NCBI GenBank assembly: GCA_003116995.1
Contig: BDSL01000002.1
Coordinates: 744,001 to 808,000, forward strand
DNA length: 64,000 nt
Source: Yamagishiella unicocca
Taxonomy: Eukaryota > Chlorophyta > Chlorophyceae > Chlamydomonadales > Volvocaceae
Direction of reading: 5' to 3'
Shown here one piece after another: positions 30,269-40,803 of the stretch. Made by a program: the position numbers and the translations under genes. The notes under the pieces are model-generated. The model saw only the letters and a list, made by a program, of their open reading frames with translations, ran no database searches and was not told the DNA's origin. Numbering within the stretch: position 1 is the first letter of the stretch; every line of letters begins with the position of its first letter.

Positions 30269-33200
30269 ATGGCAAGTGCCGTCAGCAAGGCGCTCGTGGC
30301 TGCGCGGCAGAAATGCCTCACGGAGGTAGGGGCTGGAGATGCGACACATGGTTGTGACGGGGCAGTGCGAGGGGACGCCCCAAACCTTGGGAAGGACGAC
30401 AAGCGCGGCGGGCTGCGGCAAGGGGTGCTGGCTGCAGGCCGTGGTTCTGGAGCCCACTCGCGCCTCTTCGAGCAGGCGCCTTCACTGATACCAGCCATGT
30501 CCGCAACCCTAGCCGTCACACACCTGCCCCCGCCAACAACCTACCGTGACCGGCTCTAGGAGGCCTGTTCCAGACACCGACTCGTAAACAATTTCAGTCC
30601 CCTCTACGGGAGTACAAGTATGTACCCTGACGGGGATACCTTGAATGACATCAAACATAAGAGGATCCCCCCGTTGTGCCAACAACCATCCTTCACGCCC
30701 TTATTTAACCGTCTCGTCAACGAATCAACTTTAAGCAAGTTGACTCCACATCAGCGCCTTGCGTGCCCTGTTTTGCTCTGCGGCACCTCTCCTAGTTTTG
30801 CTCTGCGGCACCTCTCCTGGCCAACCCCGCCGGCATCGTCCCTTCCTGCTCCGCCGCGCCCGCCCTCAGGACGAAGCCTATTGGGACCCCAAGCCCGACT
30901 TCACTCGGCCGGTCAGTGCTCGCAACGAGGCGGCCGCGCTGTCATGGCTGCTGGACCACCAGACCGGTGGGCAGGGAGGGGGGGGCAGGGAGGGGAGGGG
31001 AGGGGCAGGGAGGGGTGGCGCAGGGAGGGGAGGGGCAGGGAGGGGAGGGGCAGGGAGGGGAGGGGAGTGGCAGGGAGGGGTGGCGCAGGGAGGGGAGGGG
31101 CAGGGAGGGGAGGGGCAGGGAGGGGAGGGGCAGGGAGGGGAGGGGCAGGGAGGGGAGGGGCAGGGAGGGGTGGGGCAGGGAGGGGAGGGGCAGGGAGGGG
31201 TGGGGCAGGGAGGGGAGGGGCAGGGAGGGGTGGGGCAGGGAGGGGAGGGGCAGGGAGGGGTGGGGCAGGCATGGATGGAAAGGCAGGGTGGGGGGGGACA
31301 CTGGGCCCGTCTATTAGGTCTGGGCGTAAGGCCCGACGGGAGCGCGCAATGTGTGTGGGAGGGTGTTGCCGGGGAATGGGAGCACAGCCTCCGCCCGCAT
31401 TGCTCCGAGCCCGCTTTCCTGTTCCTCTCCACCCACCCCACGCCACCTCGCCTTCCCTTCCCTCCGCCCTGCGCGCCCCTCCGCGCTCCGCAGTCGTGTG
31501 CCGCGGCGGCCCGGCTGACGTGGCGGAGCTGCAGGCGCTGTGTGCCGGCTACTGCGCCAGCCTGGGGGCCCTCGTGGCACCGGAGCAGGCGCATCGGGAA
31601 GTGGAAGCGCAGGAGGCGCGGGAGGCGCAGGAGGCTCAGGCGGGCGGGGCGGGGGCATCCAGTTCAGGCCGCAGCTTCGACGACGCGTCGTCGGAGGCAG
31701 CTCTTCAGCGGTGAGCGGTGTGCCGTCGCGGCAGCATGTCGGGGTGACGGTGGGTGCAATGGCGGTTGCGGAGGGATTAAGGCCTCCGTCTCGTTGTTGC
31801 GTCGCGCTGGTGCCGGTGCTGGTGCTGGTGGCAGTGTCGGTGCCGGTCCTGGGTTTGTTGGCAGTGGGGCCGTTAGGAGTTGGGCTCGGCGACACTGCGT
31901 CCCTGTGCCAACACACCCTGTGCCAACCCCCTCGCTGATCCCATTACCGTCCGCGGGGACGTCCCACCCTCCTCGCTGCACCCCTGATGCCGGGCTAGGC
32001 GATGACTTCTAGCCAGGCCAATAGCCGACGCCTCCCGCAGCCGAACCGTCCCCAAATCCGGCTGCCCACTTCCCGGGTGTCTCCCCCGTTCGCCCAACTC
32101 CTGTCACCCTGCAGGTGGTGCACGGGGCGGGGCGTGCGGGGGGCCGCCTCGCCAGCGCTGTTCGGAGGTAGCGCCCCCGGCTCCGGGGCTGGGGCCGCCT
32201 TGCGCGGTCTGAGAGCCGACTCGGCCGTGTCTCCAGGCGATGTGGTGCTGCACGTGCCCGCTGACGTCATCATCTCGTACGAAACCGCCAAGGAGTCCGA
32301 CCTGGTACGGCGGGGCCACGGGTTGACGGCAGCGGGGCTGTGGGCAGGCGGGGCGGGAGGGGGCCGGGAGGGCGGGGCGACAGCTGAGGACGTTAAGGGT
32401 GCGCTTCAGCTGGGTCAGGTGGGCGGAGGGGGGAGGGCGGGTAGAGCTGCAAGCCGGGGGATGTGAGAGCCATGGACCATCGGCTTTGCCCATCCATACC
32501 TGCAGCAGCTGCAACCTGGCGGCGGACTCCTGTCCTGTCACTGTACCCCTCCACACACACACCTCTGCCGCTTCCATGGCATTCCACCGCCGTCGCCCCG
32601 CACCCATTGCTCGGGGCCTGTTGCAAGTCGATCTGACGACACCAGCCGCCGTACCACCACCTGACACCACCCACCTGGCCACCCACCGCTCCCTACCCCA
32701 CCACGTCCCCAAGGGCAAGGTCCTGACAGCGCTGCCGCTGGGTCTGGGCGATGACTCTATAGCCCTCATCTGGACGTGTGTGGAGAGGCACGAGCCAGAG
32801 GCGGCACACGAGCCGTTCTGGGCAGCGCTTCCGGAGCGCTTCGCCACGGGTGGGTACTGGACGGCTGGACGGCTGGACGGCTGGATGGGCTGGTGAAGAC
32901 TGAAGAGGAAGGGTGGGCAGGCGGGCGGGCGGTAGCCTAGCGCTAGGGTCTGGCTCTGGGGCGGAAAGGCCGCGGCTGCGGGGGAGCAGGCAGCGGCACT
33001 TCCAGGCACTCTTGCGGGCTGCCGGGCGGGCCGAGGCCAACGCAACCAGCTCGACCGCAGCCGCTGTTTGAGACCGCCGTTGCTTCTGCCTGCCCCATTC
33101 GTTGCAGTGCTGAGTGCGCACGAGTCGGATCTGGCCCTGCTGGCGGGCACACCGCTGCACCGGGAGGCCACCCAGGCCCGGCAGGTGCGGCCGGGGGCCA

Positions 33201-35435
33201 GGAGAGGGGAGGGAGGGCGGGGGCTAGAGGTTTTGGAGGGTCGGGGAGCCGGCAGGGCGGGGGAAGGTACGTGGAGCTTGCGCCAGAGACGATTTGCTTG
33301 TTGCCTTTTGGGTTCCTAGGGTGAGCGCGACGCTGGCCTGGCCGTCACACCGGTGGCGCGTGTGAGACGGGGCGGCGAGGCATTGGTGGCTGTGAATGGC
33401 GGCATGGTGGGGTGGCGCCGGGAGAGGGCGGTCCAGGGTGGGTCTCAAGCGCCGAAACCAAGCACCCCGTCTCTCGGCCCCGCAGCACCTGCGTGACGCG
33501 TTCGAGTCATCCGCGCCCGCCTTCCGCTCGCTGATGGGCGCCTACCCGGACTACTTCAAGGCCGAGTGGTTCAGCTGGGAATCGTACCTCTGGGCGGCTG
33601 AGCTGTGGTATTCGTACGGCATACAGGTACGGGGAGGTTCGGGGGGCCACGGCGGCGAGCGGGGAGGTCCGCCGCGGCTGTTCTTTTTGTCGAGCATCAG
33701 GGCAGGGAGGGGGTGCACGACTTGCACCCTTGCAGCCCGCGGTGTGGCAAGAGAGGGTGAGGGCGCTGCAATGCTGGGCGGTCTCGTCGGAGCTGCACAG
33801 CCAGTGGAGTGCAGCACAGCACCAGGCAGCCATGTTGGCGGCCGTACCGTTACCTGTGGTTTGCAAACCCGCAGGTTCAGTTTGCCAGCGGCGACATCCG
33901 CACCTGCCTGGCTCCCTACCTGGGCCTTATGAACCACCACCCTCTGCCGCACGTGGTTCACTTCAGCAAGGTGGACGCGCAGACCGGCTGCCTGCGGTAC
34001 GGCACTTGGCGGGGGTGGCGGGAAGGCCCGGCATACACGACCTAGGAGGGGGGCTGTGGAGGGGGCGAGAGCAGCTGGACGCACGTCGCATGAGAGGGGC
34101 CCGGACGCGGTTTTGTTTTTTTTGTTTTTTTGTTTTTTGGGGTTGTCTTGGTGCTCCTGGTCAGGGTGTGTGTTTTCGGGCTGGTGTTGGCTACCGCTTT
34201 CCGGTTTGACAGTCAAACCAGGTTCTTCTGTGTTTACCCTCAAACGCGTGTTCGCCCTCAACCCTCGAACACCTGGTCGAGCTGGTCCCCAACTAGGGTT
34301 TCAATTTCTCCTCCACATCTGTCGCAATACGCGTCTCCACGCCACCCCGATATTCTTCTCCACCCCTCCATTCACCTGGCCCGGCCCGCCGCCCCAATCC
34401 TCAGGGTCCGCGCCTTCCGTCCGTGCGCCGCCGGCCACCAGCTATTTCTGTCGTACGGGCCTTACCCCAACGGCAAGCTGCTGCTGTTCTACGGCTTTGC
34501 ACTCCCGGCGAACCCTGCGGACGAGGTGGAGGTGGTGATGCAGGTGCTGAGCGGGGCACGAGGGGTAGGGGGTAGGAAGTCGGGCCGGGGACTGGAATGG
34601 CGGGAGGTGGTTCTGGGGAAGAGCTGGGACCTGGTGGTTCATTGAAGGGGTAGAGCCGTGGTGCATGGAGCACCAGGACGGACCACCCGCTCCCGAACCT
34701 CTAGAACGCGCAAGATTTGCCCTCCGGCCCTAACCCAGCAAATGGCTACCCCCGCACCTCCGCGGCTCCCAGCGCCCTTGGGCCGCCAGCCAGGTACCCT
34801 AGCATTACCCTAGATATGCCCGCCCTCCACTCCGCTCCCCTCCCTGCCCCTCCCCTCCAGCATGCGCCCATAACTGTGTGTCCGAAGACAATGCGGCAGC
34901 TATTGTAGCCACGTCGTGCAACCGGTTTGTATGCCGCCCCTCCCCTCCCCCCGTCCACCTGCAGGTGGCCCCGGGGCCCTCAGCAACGGACCGCCGCGCT
35001 CTGCTCACCGCTGCCGGCCTTCCCCTGGAGCACCGCCTGCGGGCCGGGGGCCGCCTCGCGCCGCCGCTGCTTGCGTGCGCCCGGTTGCTGACGGCGCCGC
35101 CTGCGCAGCTCAAACAGCTGCGGCCGCTGTCGGGGGCGGAGCTGAGGGCTCGTCTGGCTGCTCCAGGGGAGGCTGAGGTGGAGGCGGCTGCGCTGCGGCT
35201 TGTGGAGGCAGCCGTGGAGGCGCTGCTGCTGCCCGCCGCCGGCTGCGCGAAGCGGCTGCGGGAGGAAGGCGGCGGGGAGGCGACCGCACCTGTGGCGGCG
35301 ACCCCGGAGGGCAGTGACGTCGGCAGCGGCGGCGAGCTGCGCCATTTCGCGCGTGTTTATGTGGAGGGTGTGGTGGGGATCCTGGAGGAGGCACTCGGGG
35401 CGGTGCGCGCGGCGCAAGCCTGTGGGAGTGCCTAG
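30269..35435 (+). CDS. SET-domain lysine methyltransferase, Rubisco-LSMT/SETD3-like, 10 exons
   Basis: Family members transfer methyl groups from S-adenosylmethionine to Lys (Rubisco large subunit, aldolase) or His (actin). Exons 30269-30325, 30870-30966, 31494-31710, 32115-32304, 32714-32849, 33108-33184, 33486-33626, 33875-33996, 34405-34543, 34965-35435; 548 aa. SET parts: GRGV (~128-131), [13 protein letters not shown], the split-SET insert with [16 protein letters not shown] and [13 protein letters not shown] [14 protein letters not shown], then [11 protein letters not shown] (Asn325-His326), and [19 protein letters not shown] (~359-377) with the catalytic-type Tyr. The last exon (~156 aa) is the helical substrate-binding domain. 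Exon 1 is the least certain: it is linked only by a phase-0 junction, and exon 5 may start at 32714 or 32720. Intron 2 is a 15-bp G-rich minisatellite. Substrate unknown. Confidence 0.87.
30968..31270 (+). repeat. 15-bp G-rich minisatellite in intron 2 of the SET gene
   Basis: About 20 units of CAGGGAGGGG(A/T)GGGG. From about 31165, A and T variants alternate, giving a 30-bp higher-order period. The repeat starts next to the donor at 30966/30967. Each unit carries runs of 3-4 G, so G-quadruplexes are likely in the non-template strand or nascent RNA. Confidence 0.9.
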
Positions 35436-37080
35436 CAGGAACCAGCTGCGGGGGCAGAAAGGGGGGCGTAAAACCCGTTGACGCGAAAAGGACGGGATAG
35501 TTGGCGCATGGTCGGCGGAGGGGGGAGGGGCATGGCATGTGTGCATGTGTCTGGTGCCGAGCCGATACTCCCCGTGGCGGAGGCCCGGGGTATGTTAAGG
35601 AGGCCATGCTGGCTCTGCCAACCTGTGGCCCTATTGCGCCAGCTGGTGGTGGCGCTTGCTGCAGGTTTGAAGGGAGGACGGGAGGGTACGCGTTTGATGG
35701 ACTACCGGCTGGGGCATGGAGGGTGCGGTGGTGGTGGCGGCTGGGAGGGGCCAGCACGGGAGGGCAAAGGGCCGCAGGAAGAGGCCGGACTGGATTAGTC
35801 ATGCGGTTGTGCAGTTGGTCGGCCAGCCTCCCTAACCCACGCGCCGGGGACGTGCCCCTCCCGTGCGGCGCCGGTGCATTCGCGGTCGGACGCCGTGCCA
35901 GCAACCTCTTGCCGTCACAGAGCTGCCCGCCTCGTTTGTGGGATGGCTGGGAGACGTCGCCGACGTGCTCTGCACACGCGGCATGAGTTGCGGCAGACGC
36001 GGCATGAGTTGCGGACAGCGCTGGCTGGGCAGGCGGTGGGGCAGGGCGGTGCGAGGTTCGGGCGCTAGGATGCCTGCGTGGAGGCTTACAGATGCCGTCC
36101 GACGCACGATTGAGGACGCCCTCCCGTGTTACCGTGTCCTATCCTGTTAACGTGGCAGGCTGACATGCGGATGGATGACGAATGACGAGGCGGTGACTGG
36201 TCGGGGGGTGCAGGAAGGCAGTGCCGTCTTTATCATGCTATCGGGCGGCCCCCTCGACGACACTGGCCGGGGCCTACCAAATCGTGACTCGAGGCCTCTG
36301 GAGGTTAGGTTGCGCCCAAGGGTCAACGCTATAAATAGTACCTGGCAGGGGCCTATGTGTAACCTGCGCATGTTCGCGCTCATGCAACCAGCATCAGGTT
36401 TGTCGGGCTAGCTGGTATCGCGCGTATTGATAGCTTAAGAGCTTGCCGTGCCGCGTGACGCTCGATGGTTATTTTTAACGTTACTTAATTGCTTCTAACT
36501 GCAGGTTGTATGCTTCTTTATGTGACATCTATGCAGGGCGTCCTTCGACAGGCCCATGGGCCACACGCGGATAGTGCACTTTGCTTTGTCCATATTATTT
36601 CACAGCGTAGTAGGAATAGGCATTTTTGGCGACTTCGGATAGGGCTGTACGTCAGCAACCTAAGAAATTGCATCCGCACTTTTCGGCAAGGTGGTCGCAG
36701 AAAGTCTTCGCAGAAGGCAGAGGATTGTATGCGATTATATTATCTTCCTGTCCTTTAATCCACCATGCGGGCCGCTTCACGCGAAATCGGCTCTTGCTGG
36801 GTATTTGGCATTTGCGCGGGAATCCGTCCTTTTAAGCCGTACGTCGGGTTTCTCATCCCCAGCATTCCAGCGCATTCAGCTAGATATTCTCAAGACATTT
36901 TAGTCTCGGGACGTAGTCGTCTCCTGGCTTTGACGGGAGGTCGCGTTTCTCGAGCGTATAACTTTTCGAGGGTTCTTACACTGTACTGTCTCTGCGGCGT
37001 AAACTTGTCAGTGCAGCGCCAAAAACAACTATCCGAAGTCGCGCTTCATCGAGCAGCTTCTTTGCAACTCGCCGCGGGCC
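35436..37080. other. Intergenic between SET and DP genes
   Basis: Holds the SET 3' UTR (TGTAA on + at 36358-36362, tentative) and the DP promoter. A duplicated CGCGGCATGAGTTGCGG lies near 35978-36016. The part 36440-37000 is A/T-rich. No gene recognised. Confidence 0.5.
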
Positions 37081-40000
37081 ATGGACCCAGATACACGACC
37101 TGGCCGCCGAGGACGCTACACACGTTGCCGTGATTCATCACGCTCAGCCGGTGGCCTTCGCCTTTTCAGTCTGAAGGTTGTAGAGAAGATCCAAACGCGG
37201 GTTCGCACCACTTACAACGCGGTGGCCAATGAATTGGTCAGTGATCTTAATATATCCGGTGCGAACGCAAGGGACGGGAAGAGCATCCGCCGGAGATGCT
37301 ATGATGCTATCAACGTGCTGCTTGCTTGCGGCCTCATCAAGCGCGACGATAGGAAGCAGATAGTCTGGCGCGGCCATGGTAATGTCGAGGTCGACCGACT
37401 GCGGGCTGAGGTCGAGAGCCGGCGACAGGCAGTGGAGCACAAGCGGCAACTGTTTCAGGTGTGAGGACTGTTGTGGGTTTGGCTGGGTGGCGGCGGGTAT
37501 GCACCTGACGGGTTTTGCCAGACGCTTTCACCACGGGTTTCAGGCAACGGTGGACCAAGTCTTGCGGTGATTGCAGCAGCCAGGCTGCCCATTATAACTT
37601 CATTTCCAGCCCTATACATCACAGGCAAAGTTTATCCAGCTCTGTGAATCAGAGGCGAACATTATCATTAATCGTTGCTACTTCGTTCCTTCTCGTCGTA
37701 TTGTTGTCGCCCTTTTATATCCCTAGCCCACCATCCCGCCACACACACCTTCACGGAACTCACCATGCAGGACGTCGAGCGGAAGCATAAGACTCTGGAG
37801 GCGCTGCTGGAGCGAGGCGCCAATCGCCAGGCGGAAAGCCTCGACAGCGGCAGCGGTAGCGGCTTGAGTGCTTGCAGCAGGAGCTCGCAGGGCATAAAGA
37901 TTACGCTGCCGTTCATGCTTGTGCAGGTCTGTGCGTAGGGTTTATTATGAGGTTGGAAACACGGTTGATGCGGCGGGAATGTTGTTTGCGGCCAGCGCTG
38001 GATAAACGAGCACATCATACTGCGTTCGCATGGTCCCAAGCGTCTGCCGAAACGGACGACAGGGCATTCGCAATGTAGCTCAATAAAGGATGTATATTAG
38101 GAGTGATGGGCTGCATGCTTTTCAGGGGCAAGAATCGGTCCGTACGAACTCCGTGTCGCACCACTCTCGGGCAAGCAGCAGCTGCAGCAGGTGGCACACC
38201 CACGCTTGTCGGGGGTTCTCACACCCACGTCGGGGGTGTGCACAGCCCTTGAGCAGCAGCAGTCGTTTTATAAGCCTGTGCTTCCGCTGTGACGCCCTCT
38301 TCGCTTGCCCTGCCGTCACATCACCTGCCTTGCTGCCACTTTGCAACACGCACGTTGTGGCTGGTCGGGTGGCTCTAAGCTGCGAATGCGGGGATGCGCA
38401 CCGCGGACTGCCAAATAGGGAGCGGTCACGTCTCAGGCGACTAAGTCGGCATTAACTCCGTGGAAAGAGTTTGCCACGCGGGCTATCAGGCTGCATGGAT
38501 GAGGCCATGTCTTGGCCTGCATCTGTTGACTAACACTGCCCGACACCACCGCGGTGTTGTCTCCTTGCGTCCTTCCCCAGGCGCGTGCTGGCGCCGACGT
38601 GCAGCTGTGCATCTCTGATGACAAGACGAATGTTGAGTTCGAGCTGGCCGAGTGAGTGGGGGACTGGCGGGAACTAGTGTTGTGGCATTGAAGCGAACCG
38701 GCCTCGGGCCTAGGTATCCCTAGTTACTGACTCAGAACAGAGAGCGGAAGAAGGGAAGGGGTGTGCAAACAGCTGACTTTGGCTGTGGTGAGATGGTGTT
38801 GGGGGCGCATCAGCCCCACGTCACCGTGCGCTACTGCCACGCAACCCGCCATGTTAAGCCACGGAGCGAGCAGCACCAACAACGCCCACGACCGCTCTGT
38901 TGATCCAGGCTGCCCCAGACTGAACCTGCCGGACCCAACGATGCTGGAGATTCCGTGCTGAGCTGGACGTCCCTTCAACTCCACGACGACTGCTCCGTGG
39001 TGATGCAGCTGAAGCAACACGAGGCAGAGCGCCAGGCCAACCATCAGTGCCTCAACCCCCGTGCCGGTCCGAGCCAGGGGACCGGCAGCGCACAGCAGCC
39101 GCCGGAGCCCCAGGCCGCTGCGCCGCCAGCGCACATGCTTCTTTCGACTATGCCACTCGTCCAGCAGCCGCAAGGGCACATGCACCAGCAGCAACACCCA
39201 CAGCAGCACACGCAGCAGCGCCCGCAGCAGCAACACCCACAGCAGCAGCAACACCAGTTCCTAGCTCACGTCCAGCCGATAGTCACCAACGCCCGCAGAC
39301 AACCGCAGGGATTGTCTCCGCCAGTATCGGCGCCGCCGCCGCATATGATGCCGCTGGCGGTGCCGGGCCAGCGGGGAGAGCCGCGCCCCTCGCGAGCCCC
39401 GCGCCTGAGCACTTCCTGGCAGCCCCTCCAAGCCCAGCACCAGCCGCCACCGCTACCAGCGCAGCAGCCGCAATCGCAGTCACAATTTCGTCTCGGCGAC
39501 AACTATTCGCACTTCGTGCACATGGGGGTTGAGCAGCATCACCAACAGTCGGGCCTGCAGCTCGCGCACCACGCCCAGGCAAGCTACCAGCAACCGCCGG
39601 GCGGCAGTCACCTGCAGGTGGGGCCCGGCTATGCGGTGCCGGAGCGGCAGCAGCAGCAACACCTCCAGCAGCTGCCACAGCAGCTGCAGCACCACCACCA
39701 GCTGCAGCAGCAGCAGCAACACGTGCAGAACATGCAGCATCACCACCAGCAGCAATATCTGCACCAGCAGCAGCAACATCTGCACCACCAGCAGCAACAC
39801 CAGCAACATCTCCAACAGGAACAGCATCTGCAACAGCAGCAGCCCGTGTTTGGGCAGATGTCTGCTCCATCGGTGCAGTTGCTCAGTTTGGAGCAGATGG
39901 CCGAGGAGGAGCTGCCGCAGCTGGCACAGCTGTTGCCGTTCAGCGCTGATGACCCGGATCCACTTGGCTTCGGCCTGGGCTGCCCCAGTTTGGCGGCGGA

Positions 40001-40494
40001 TCAGCTGGGGTACATGGGATGGCCGTACGCAATGAGTAAGTTGCCCGTTACCTGGGCAAGTGGGCTGCGCGACAATGGAAAAGAGGTTTCCGCCTGGCTC
40101 TGGCCGTCCCTTGGGAATTGAATGCGCAAAGCGTTGCCACGGCCGGAGTCCCACACCCTGGGATGACACGACACCCTATCTCGGCGTGGGCTGGAGCGCA
40201 CACCGCAGCTGCCATCTCGCCCAGCCATTTCGCGCCAGTCGTGCATCCCATACACGCGAGGAGAACGTTTCGCAGCGTCAGAGTGCGCGAGGGTGCCGCT
40301 CGGCGCGGCGTAGCAAGACCGGACTGTTTGCAACCCCTTCTCATCCTTTCATATGACCCGTTGCTGCCACAGGCCCCGACCTCTCAAGCCCCAACGCCTC
40401 TATGGCAGCGCTGGCGCCTGGCTTCATGGCGGCGCAGTGCCGCCAAGACTCCGGCCGACAGATGGCTCCAGTGCACATGGGCGTGCAGCAGTGA
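37081..40494 (+). CDS. DP1: DP-type E2F dimerisation partner transcription factor, 5 exons
   Basis: Heterodimerises with E2F to control cell-cycle genes under the retinoblastoma pathway. Exons 37081-37458, 37771-37926, 38581-38651, 38909-40035, 40373-40494; 617 aa. The winged-helix DNA-binding domain is GLRLFSLKVVEKIQ ... YNAVANELV ... SIRRRCYDAINVL ... RKQIVWRG (residues ~25-98) with the family-diagnostic RRxYDxxNVL. A coiled coil (NVEVDRLRAEVESRRQAVEHKRQ, ~101-140) follows, then the marked-box-like part ITLPFMLVQ ... DVQLCISDDKTNVEFEL, and LQLHDDCSVVMQ (~224-235), matching the FELHDD motif of plant DPs. Residues ~285-530 are extremely Gln/His/Pro-rich, longer than usual DPs. In exon 4 the frame stays open past GTAAGT (40036); splicing to 40373 gives a different C-terminus from read-through (stop 40119-40121). 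ATG 37081 is the first plausible start. Confidence 0.92.
39640..39842 (+). repeat. CAG/CAC-rich coding repeat (poly-Gln/His)
   Basis: Interrupted (CAGCAGCAG CAACAC/CATCTG) units in DP exon 4 encode Gln-Gln-Gln-His-type repeats; further blocks lie at 39160-39260. Confidence 0.85.
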
Positions 40495-40495
40495 G

Positions 40496-40670
40496 GATCA
40501 GCATGGGTGGCAGCCCTCGCGTTGATCAGCATGGGTGGCAGCCCTCGCGTTGACCAGCATGGGTGGCAGCCCTCGCGTTGACCAGCATGGGTGGCAGCCC
40601 TCGCGTTGACCAGCATGGGTGGCAGCCCTCGCGTTGACCAGCATGGGTGGCAGCCCTCGCGTTGACCAGC
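40496..40670 (+). repeat. 28-bp tandem repeat, 6.2 copies, in the DP 3' UTR
   Basis: Nearly identical units GA(T/C)CAGCATGGGTGGCAGC... start at 40496, 40524, 40552, 40580, 40608 and 40636, with a partial one at 40664. The array begins one nucleotide after the DP stop codon (40492-40494). Confidence 0.95.
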
Positions 40671-40798
40671 CCAGAACTACGGTTAATGGCGGCCAAGATA
40701 GGGTCGTCTGCTGCGGAGGCTGTACGGCCAGAGAAGCGAAGCAGTTAGGTGAAACGTGCTGGCCATTGCCCACCGCCACCGCAGCCTTGGCCGGTAAG

Positions 40799-40803
40799 TG
40801 TAA
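40799..40803 (+). terminator. TGTAA poly(A) signal
   Basis: 305 nt after the DP stop codon, past the 28-bp repeat array. Confidence 0.6.

Noticed and set aside
30878..31594. Long - strand Pro/Ser/Leu frames over the G-rich array
   Set aside because: They result from the 15-bp unit (a multiple of three) having no stop codon on either strand; the array lies in an intron of the SET gene.
40495..40670. CRISPR-like array
   Set aside because: Units are directly adjacent without spacers, in a eukaryotic 3' UTR; it is a simple tandem repeat.
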